Origin: an uncultured Bacteroidales bacterium
GTDB lineage: Bacteria; Bacteroidota; Bacteroidia; Bacteroidales; Paludibacteraceae
Assembly (NCBI GenBank): GCA_902784585.1
Contig: CACZVM010000001.1
Span: 62,001 to 126,000, forward strand
DNA: 64,000 bases
Direction of reading: 5' to 3'
The notes beneath the pieces were generated by a model. The model saw only the letters and a program-made list of their open reading frames with translations. It was not told the origin of the DNA and did not search any database. The stretch's first letter is position 1. Each line of letters starts with the position of its first letter. A program made the position numbers and the translations under genes. Shown one piece after another: positions 59,536 to 64,000 of the stretch.

Positions 59536-59567
59536 CAAAATTACAAAAAAAAATACAATCTTGCAAA
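59536..59567 (-). promoter_or_regulatory. Promoter of the OmpA-like/TPR lipoprotein gene
   Basis: Minus strand: TTTGCAAG (TTTG 59564-59567), a 20-bp gap, TAATTTTG (59536-59543). Confidence 0.75.
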
Positions 59568-59583
59568 TATTAATGCTTTTTTT

Positions 59584-59614
59584 TATGTTTTTTCGAAAAA
59601 AAGTAGTACCTTTG
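59584..59614 (+). promoter_or_regulatory. Likely promoter of the 59.6-kb lipoprotein gene
   Basis: TACCTTTG (59607-59614) is a good -7 box 22 bp before the ATG; the -33 side (TATG) is weak. Confidence 0.5.
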
Positions 59615-59636
59615 CGCAAAATTTGATATATTACAT

Positions 59637-60104
59637 ATGAGAAATCCATTCATTTTCGCTCTTCTCTGCCTTTTCTGCTGTAGTGCATGTCAACGCACCT
59701 CGCTGGTGGAACAACACCGCACAGAGAAACATATGCGTGACAGCATCGCACTGGCCGATCAAGAACGTAGCCTGCATTATTATCAGTCACAACTTGAACG
59801 ACTGCAACCCGAGGCGGATTCACTGCTCTCGCTCTTCCGCTACGAACGCAACGAGAAATACCAAGATCATGGTTTCTATGTAACCACAGGTCGTAATGGA
59901 CTGAAGGTGATGGTGCGCGATGACGGCAAAGAACCTATCTTGCTTTATCGCGAGGGAAAACGACTGCAGACGGCTGACGATCCTGCACTCGAACGGGCCA
60001 ATCATCTGCTCATCGTCATCCATGATATACGCGAACTGGAGATACGCATCGCGCGCACCTCACTCAAAATCCAAAAATACCAACGACGATTGGAAAAAAA
60101 CTAA
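59637..60104 (+). CDS. Small coiled-coil lipoprotein of unknown function
   Basis: A 155-residue protein with signal IFALLCLFCCSAC (lipid Cys18) followed by helices rich in Glu, Arg and Gln (SLVEQHRTEKHMRDSIALADQERSLHYYQSQLERLQPEADSLLSLF), then a short beta part (GFYVTTGRNGLKVMVRDDG) and a final helix ending in RRLEKN. I do not recognise the family. It is the only plus-strand gene between 49 and 63 kb and its end overlaps nadA by 4 bp in convergent orientation. Confidence 0.7.
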   Translation: MRNPFIFALLCLFCCSACQRTSLVEQHRTEKHMRDSIALADQERSLHYYQSQLERLQPEADSLLSLFRYERNEKYQDHGFYVTTGRNGLKVMVRDDGKEPILLYREGKRLQTADDPALERANHLLIVIHDIRELEIRIARTSLKIQKYQRRLEKN

Positions 60105-61075
60105 CTCATCTGCAGCATTCTGCGGATTGAACCTAAGGCCTTAGCTGCTACCTCTTCCGGTACTTTCATCTCCGGCGCTTCATCACGCAAGCAGGCATAC
60201 ACCTTCTCCAGCGTATTCATCCGCATATACTCACATTCGTTACAACTGCATCCTACACCTTCTGTCATTTCAGGCGGCACAGGTATAAACTCCTTATCCG
60301 GACACGCGCGTTGCATCTCAAACAATATACCGCTCTCTGTGGCTATAATAAAGCGCTTTGCCGGCGAAGCTATCACATGATCCAGCAGCGCCTTGGTCGA
60401 ACCTATCACGTCACTCTGCGCCAGGATAGGTGCCTTACATTCCGGATGAGCCAACACTGCTACACCTGGATTGGCTTTCTTCAATTGCAGCAACGCCTCC
60501 AGCGAAAAACGGCTGTGTACATGACACGCACCATTCCAGAGTAACATCTGTCGACCTGTGACGGAATTGATATAACTGCCCAAGTTATAATCGGGACCAA
60601 AGATGATTTTGGCATCCTGAGGTAACTGATCTATTATCTTTTTCGCATTAGAACTGGTCACCACTATATCCGTTAGTGCCTTTACATCTGCACTCGTGTT
60701 CACATACGATACTACTATAGGCTTATCTACCTGCGAATTATTAATTGTGTATTGTGAATTTTTAATTATGAATTGTTCCAAGTCTGCTGCCTTGCAACTA
60801 TCGGCCAACGAGCAACCAGCCTGCATATCCGGAATCAACACTTTCTTGTCCGGACACAATATCTTCATCGTCTCACCCATGAAGTGTACACCGCACATCA
60901 CCAATATATCTGCCTGTACGCGCGTAGCCTGTTGTGCCAACGCCAATGAGTCACCTATAAAATCCGCTATCTCCTGTATCTCAGGACGCGTATAATAATG
61001 TGCGAAAATAACGGCATTCTTCTCCCGGGCTAACGATTTAATCTTATCTATATATTCTTCTTTTTTTAAATCCAT
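60101..61075 (-). CDS. nadA: Quinolinate synthase A
   Basis: 4Fe-4S enzyme that makes quinolinate from iminoaspartate and dihydroxyacetone phosphate in NAD synthesis. The start at 61075 gives MDLKKEEYIDKIKSLAREKNAVIFAHYY. Cluster cysteines are in LVMCGVHFMGE, HPECKAP and GVGCSCNECEYM. Between SLADSCKAADLEQF and VSYVNTSADVKAL there is an insertion-like IIKNSQYTINNSQVD, encoded by AATTATGAATT-type repeats (about 60735-60778). No nadB or nadC is in the window. Confidence 0.93.
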   Translation of the reverse strand: MDLKKEEYIDKIKSLAREKNAVIFAHYYTRPEIQEIADFIGDSLALAQQATRVQADILVMCGVHFMGETMKILCPDKKVLIPDMQAGCSLADSCKAADLEQFIIKNSQYTINNSQVDKPIVVSYVNTSADVKALTDIVVTSSNAKKIIDQLPQDAKIIFGPDYNLGSYINSVTGRQMLLWNGACHVHSRFSLEALLQLKKANPGVAVLAHPECKAPILAQSDVIGSTKALLDHVIASPAKRFIIATESGILFEMQRACPDKEFIPVPPEMTEGVGCSCNECEYMRMNTLEKVYACLRDEAPEMKVPEEVAAKALGSIRRMLQMS

Positions 61076-61236
61076 AGATATTATTGTATGTTGAGTATGT
61101 TGATAAAGTGACAACTCTGCTCTTTTTGAATAAGTTACGGGTGGGTAGTTCTTGTTAATCAAAAGTAAAGTTTTTTGATAACTGCAACGTGGAACATCCT
61201 TTCAACTGAGAAACATATGCGTTGTCAACTATATGT

Positions 61237-62187
61237 TTATAACCATTTTTTTAGTTTGAAAATCAGCAAGATAACCACTACTGACATCACCATGAGCATC
61301 AGCGCAAAAGCATAACCATATTGCCAATGGAGTTCGGGCATAAAGTCGAAGTTCATTCCATACAAACTACCTATCAAGGTAGGTGGCAGGAAGATGATGT
61401 TGATGACGGTGAATATCTTGATGATTTTGTTCTGCTCGATGTTGATCAAACCGAGGAAGGTATCTTGGAGATAGTCGAGACGATCAAAACCGAAGCGGGT
61501 GTAGTCGAACAATGAGTTGATATCCTTAATCACCATCGTCAAGCGCGGACCTAGTTCCTCAGGAATAAAGTCGCACTTCAGCAGATTACTGATCACGCGT
61601 TGTTTATCCAATATATTCTGACGGATGATAGTCACTTTTTCCTGCAGGTCCTTGATCTGTACAAGCAGGTCTTCATCTACGTGATCATTGCTTGCTGTGA
61701 TCTTCTGCGAGAGTTCGGTAATCATATCTGTGGTATCCTCGATCAAGTCGGCATCCTTCTCCACTCGCGTTTCAAACAGCGCCACCAACACGTGATAACC
61801 CGTTGGAAAATTGCGGGTGTTAACAAACAGTTTCTTGAATGTCTCGTTGAAGGTATCCAGTTCATTGTCGCGGATAGATACCAAAATAGAGTTTTTGATG
61901 ATGAAGTTGACAGGTTCTATCTCAAAATTTGACTTTAGGAAGTTGGAGTTAGCCACAATCGAGTCATCCGTCTGGATATAACGGCTGGAGAACTCGATCT
62001 CTTCCATCTCTTCATCCTCTTGGATGTCTATTTTCAGAAATCCTTCCAGCGTATCCTCTGTCTTGTCGCTTACGTCCAGCAAGTCAATCCAGATGATATC
62101 TTTCTTGTCGAGTTCCTTGAGTGCGGAGATAGTACGTGCTACCTTGATCTTCTCCTTATCTTTATAAAATATCTTGATTTCCGACAT
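61237..62187 (-). CDS. corA: CorA-type Mg2+/Co2+ transporter
   Basis: Pentameric metal-ion channel. The 316-residue protein has a cytosolic N-terminal alpha/beta part, a long stalk helix, and two C-terminal membrane helices. The first ends with the selectivity motif YGMNF (about 284-288) and the loop MPELHWQYGY. A lysine-rich tail LIFKLKKWL follows. It starts 5 bp after rsmA, so the two form an operon driven from 63186-63217. Confidence 0.93.
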   Translation of the reverse strand: MSEIKIFYKDKEKIKVARTISALKELDKKDIIWIDLLDVSDKTEDTLEGFLKIDIQEDEEMEEIEFSSRYIQTDDSIVANSNFLKSNFEIEPVNFIIKNSILVSIRDNELDTFNETFKKLFVNTRNFPTGYHVLVALFETRVEKDADLIEDTTDMITELSQKITASNDHVDEDLLVQIKDLQEKVTIIRQNILDKQRVISNLLKCDFIPEELGPRLTMVIKDINSLFDYTRFGFDRLDYLQDTFLGLINIEQNKIIKIFTVINIIFLPPTLIGSLYGMNFDFMPELHWQYGYAFALMLMVMSVVVILLIFKLKKWL

Positions 62188-62192
62188 AATTC

Positions 62193-62975
62193 TTAATTTT
62201 TAATTTTTAATTGTGAATTCTGAATTAATTTCGTTAATTCCACGAATTCTTCAACACTCAGCTGTTCCGGGCGCATTGTGAAAATTTTCTCTTCCAGGAC
62301 GGGATTTCCCTTTCCTACCAGCTGCTGAAGAGAATTGCGCATTTGTTTTCGTCGTTGGTTGAAAGCCGTCTTGACGATGGTCTTAAAGAGCACCTCGTCG
62401 CAATCTAACCGTCGTCGCTTGTTGCGTGTCATGCGGATGACGGCAGATTTCACTTTAGGCGGCGGATTGAACACATGTTCATCCACGGTGAACAGATATT
62501 CTATATCATAATAGGCTTGCAGCAGTACACTTAGTATGCCGTACGCTTTCTTGCCCGGGTGACTTGCCAACCGTTCGGCCACTTCCTTCTGGATCATACC
62601 CGAGCAGACAGGGATACGGTCTTTATAATCCAGCACCTTAAAGAAGATCTGACTGCTTATATTATACGGATAATTACCGATGACGTTGAATTCGCCTTCG
62701 GGAATCAGTTGATTCAGATCCAGTTTCAGAAAATCGCCTTCTATCAGATCCAACTCCGGATACCACTCACGAAGATAAGCGACTGACTCACGGTCAATCT
62801 CGATGGCGGTTAAGTTGATCTGTGGATTCTTGAGAAGATATTGGGTCAGCACACCCATACCCGGCCCGATTTCTATCGTTCGGCCGGAGGAGAGGGTCTC
62901 AGCTATTCTTTGGGCGACTGTCAGGTCCGTCAAGAAGTGCTGCCCCAGAAATTTTTTGGCATGTACTTGTTGCAT
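62193..62975 (-). CDS. rsmA: 16S rRNA dimethyladenosine transferase RsmA (KsgA)
   Basis: Dimethylates A1518 and A1519 of 16S rRNA during 30S assembly. Motifs: KKFLGQHFLTD, EIGPGMGVLTQYLL (SAM loop), IEIDRESVAYL, EGDFLK, NYPYNISSQIFF (the NLPYNIS motif), and FNQRRKQMRNSL. The last residues (IQNSQLKIKN) are encoded by a TTTTTAATT repeat (about 62189-62226). 260 residues is normal. The promoter is about 210 bp upstream, leaving a long leader. Confidence 0.95.
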   Translation of the reverse strand: MQQVHAKKFLGQHFLTDLTVAQRIAETLSSGRTIEIGPGMGVLTQYLLKNPQINLTAIEIDRESVAYLREWYPELDLIEGDFLKLDLNQLIPEGEFNVIGNYPYNISSQIFFKVLDYKDRIPVCSGMIQKEVAERLASHPGKKAYGILSVLLQAYYDIEYLFTVDEHVFNPPPKVKSAVIRMTRNKRRRLDCDEVLFKTIVKTAFNQRRKQMRNSLQQLVGKGNPVLEEKIFTMRPEQLSVEEFVELTKLIQNSQLKIKN

Positions 62976-63054
62976 TATTCGCGTGATAATCGTCCATAAT
63001 TAGTAATTTTTAGTTTGACGTCGTTTGCAGCTTCGCGTTTGATGTTGTTTGAAC

Positions 63055-63094
63055 TATCTCAAACCATTTCAAACTATCTCAAACCATTTCAAAC
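63055..63094. repeat. Two exact 20-bp repeats in the rsmA leader
   Basis: TATCTCAAACCATTTCAAAC occurs twice, back to back. Just upstream, 63030-63052 matches 48480-48502 in 22 of 23 positions. The 62976-63343 stretch without a gene contains these repeats, two copies of TTTTGCGGCTGCA, a TTCCCG/CGGGAA hairpin and two divergent promoters. Confidence 0.88.
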
Positions 63095-63185
63095 AACGCG
63101 TCTCTGTCTTTTGCGGCTGCACTAGGTTGTTCCCGTTAAGCGGGAAAAACCGCTACAGGGAAAAGGGCCAGAGCTTTTGCGGCTG

Positions 63186-63217
63186 CAAAAGTACTACAAA
63201 AATTTCATATACGCAAA
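63186..63217 (-). promoter_or_regulatory. Promoter of rsmA-corA
   Basis: Minus strand: TTTGCGTATATG (TTTG 63214-63217), a 20-bp gap, TACTTTTG (63186-63193). The leader to the rsmA ATG is about 200 nt long, with repeats and a hairpin. Confidence 0.8.
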
Positions 63218-63263
63218 CTTTTAGGTATTTTTTTCCTTATTTTTTTGAAAAAATGATAATTAA

Positions 63264-63295
63264 TTTGTGTATATTATTTTTTTTGTGTACCTTTG
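63264..63295 (+). promoter_or_regulatory. Promoter of the secreted protein gene pair
   Basis: TTTGTGTATATT (TTTG 63264-63267), a 20-bp gap, TACCTTTG (63288-63295), 48 bp before the ATG at 63344. Confidence 0.8.
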
Positions 63296-63343
63296 CGGCT
63301 CAAAATGTTGTAAAACACAATATATTATACTATCTGTTTAAGT

Positions 63344-63736
63344 ATGAAAAAGCTGTTTTTATTCATGGCTGTATGCTGTACGCTGATGGTGCAAGCTGCT
63401 ACCTACAGTTATCTGGTCTTCACCAATACCGCAGGCACCGTTACAGTGCTGCCGGTGGACGGACTTCAAATGACCGTCAGCGGTAGTGAACTGGTCGTGA
63501 CACACAGCGACGGCAATGTGCGTTTTGCCCTGACCGAATTGGCCACGATGGAGTTCTCTAACGATCCGATGGCAATCGACCAGATCCTCGAAGCCAACCA
63601 ACCCGTTCAGGTCTTCAGCCTCACCGGTACACTACTCGGTACGTTCCCTTCTCTGCTCGAGGCCGCCGACCAACTCAGCGCCGGTGCGTATGTAGTGTCT
63701 AACGGAAGTGTAACCCAAAAAATCGTAGTGAAATGA
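63344..63736 (+). CDS. Small secreted protein with T9SS-like C-terminus
   Basis: A 130-residue protein with signal MKKLFLFMAVCCTLMVQA (about 1-18). A short beta domain follows (SYLVFTNTAGTVTVLPVDGLQMTVSGSELVV...FALTELATMEFSND). The C-terminus VQVFSLTGTLLGTFPSLLEAADQLSAGAYVVSNGSVTQKIVVK resembles the type A C-terminal sorting domain of type IX secretion (strand, G-turn, L-x-G-x-Y, KIVVK). It is short for such a cargo. It overlaps the next gene by ATGA. The function is unknown. Confidence 0.75.
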   Translation: MKKLFLFMAVCCTLMVQAATYSYLVFTNTAGTVTVLPVDGLQMTVSGSELVVTHSDGNVRFALTELATMEFSNDPMAIDQILEANQPVQVFSLTGTLLGTFPSLLEAADQLSAGAYVVSNGSVTQKIVVK

Positions 63737-64000
63737 AAAAGTCTAACAGCGATAGCGGTCTAACAGCAAGGCGGTCTAACAGGCTATTTATAGCCGGTCT
63801 AACAGCGATAGCGGTCATGTTGGCTTTGCCAACCTATTCCCAGACGCTGAACATACAGGTGGGACAGGTGACCTACCGGTTCCCTGCTATGCAGGCAGGT
63901 GTGATGAACTACACCAATGGTACCACCTTGACGGTCATGGGCAAGGTGTTTAATCTGAGCGAGGTAGATAATATGTATATCGACGAGACGGCCGTGACCG
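63733..64000 (+). CDS. Secreted protein, probably carbohydrate-binding-domain type (partial)
   Basis: The first 89 codons of a protein cut by the window end. The leader of about 36 residues (MKKSNSDSGLTARRSNRLFI, then AGLTAIAVMLALPTYSQ) is a signal peptide; most of it is encoded by a GTCTAACAG repeat. The mature part begins TLNIQVGQVTYRFPAMQAGVMNYTNGTTLTVMGKVFNLSEVDNMYIDET, like the N-terminus of Bacteroidales carbohydrate-binding-domain proteins. Family identity is an inference. It is translationally coupled to the gene before. Confidence 0.6.
   Translation, partial: MKKSNSDSGLTARRSNRLFIAGLTAIAVMLALPTYSQTLNIQVGQVTYRFPAMQAGVMNYTNGTTLTVMGKVFNLSEVDNMYIDETAVT
63741..63813 (+). repeat. GTCTAACAG repeat inside a signal peptide
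   Basis: GTCTAACAG occurs at 63741, 63758, 63774 and 63797, separated by 16-23 bp; two of the spacers are CGATAGCG-like, one is a hairpin GGCTAT-TT-ATAGCC (63782-63795). The block lies in frame in the leader of the last gene. Confidence 0.85.

Noticed and set aside
61183..61198. Second parS site (CAACGTGGAACA half site)
   Set aside because: Only the right half matches; about 11 of 16 bases agree, so it is not a convincing ParB site.

Overview
The window looks like a chromosomal segment of a member of the Bacteroidales (phylum Bacteroidota). The evidence is the promoter type (TTTG, 20 bp, TAnnTTTG), the near absence of Shine-Dalgarno sites, the gliding lipoproteins GldB and GldH, the DUF4271-hemD-rnpA-yidD order, the RicT-type PSP1 protein next to holB, and many lipoprotein signal peptides. 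A small secreted protein with a type-IX-secretion-like C-terminus near the right edge fits the same phylum. I cannot fix the genus; a Paludibacteraceae-like gut or rumen lineage is a guess. I see no prophage, insertion sequence, rRNA operon or CRISPR array.

Layout. 1-7.1 kb, mostly minus strand: a partial PfkB kinase, trmB, gldH, ricT, holB, plsC and a PfkB sugar/nucleoside kinase; then tRNA-Asn on the plus strand; then a free-methionine sulfoxide reductase and a third PfkB kinase. 7.3-19.6 kb, plus strand: a small unknown protein, an FMN reductase, the cell-elongation operon mreBCD-mrdA-rodA, a YraN nuclease-like protein, mnmG, a canonical parS site, apt, uvrC and tsaE. 19.8-27.7 kb, plus: an unknown membrane protein with paired CxxC motifs, an orphan LolD-like ATPase, gldB, sufS, a secreted nuclease-fold protein, mrp and a MATE exporter. 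cca lies convergently on the minus strand.

29.1-47.6 kb, plus: tRNA-Ala(GGC), transporters, a secreted flavodoxin, a VanX-like dipeptidase, a nucleotide kinase and an SLC13 transporter. A signalling run follows: SpoIIE phosphatase fused to an HATPase, STAS protein, RelA/SpoT-like synthetase, APH-like kinase, SpoT-like HD hydrolase and a tyrosine phosphatase. Then come PreA, glutathione peroxidase, an alcohol dehydrogenase, two HAD phosphatases and tRNA-Ala(CGC). 47.6-63.2 kb, mostly minus: a putative small RNA, trmD, yidD, rnpA, hemD, DUF4271, a U32 peptidase, asd, a winged-helix protein, fabF, acpP, a metallophosphatase, mutL, an OmpA-like/TPR lipoprotein, nadA, corA and rsmA. The right edge holds a coupled pair of secreted proteins; the last one is cut by the window end.

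The most striking feature is not a gene. Short degenerate tandem repeats (units of 7, 11, 15 and 20 bp, often with tiny GAA-loop hairpins) sit at gene junctions and also read in frame inside at least eight conserved genes, where they form linkers, termini and even signal peptides. Second in interest are the PP2C/STAS/alarmone cluster, the parS site beside mnmG, and the approx. 72-nt RNA unit upstream of trmD with its own promoter and terminator.
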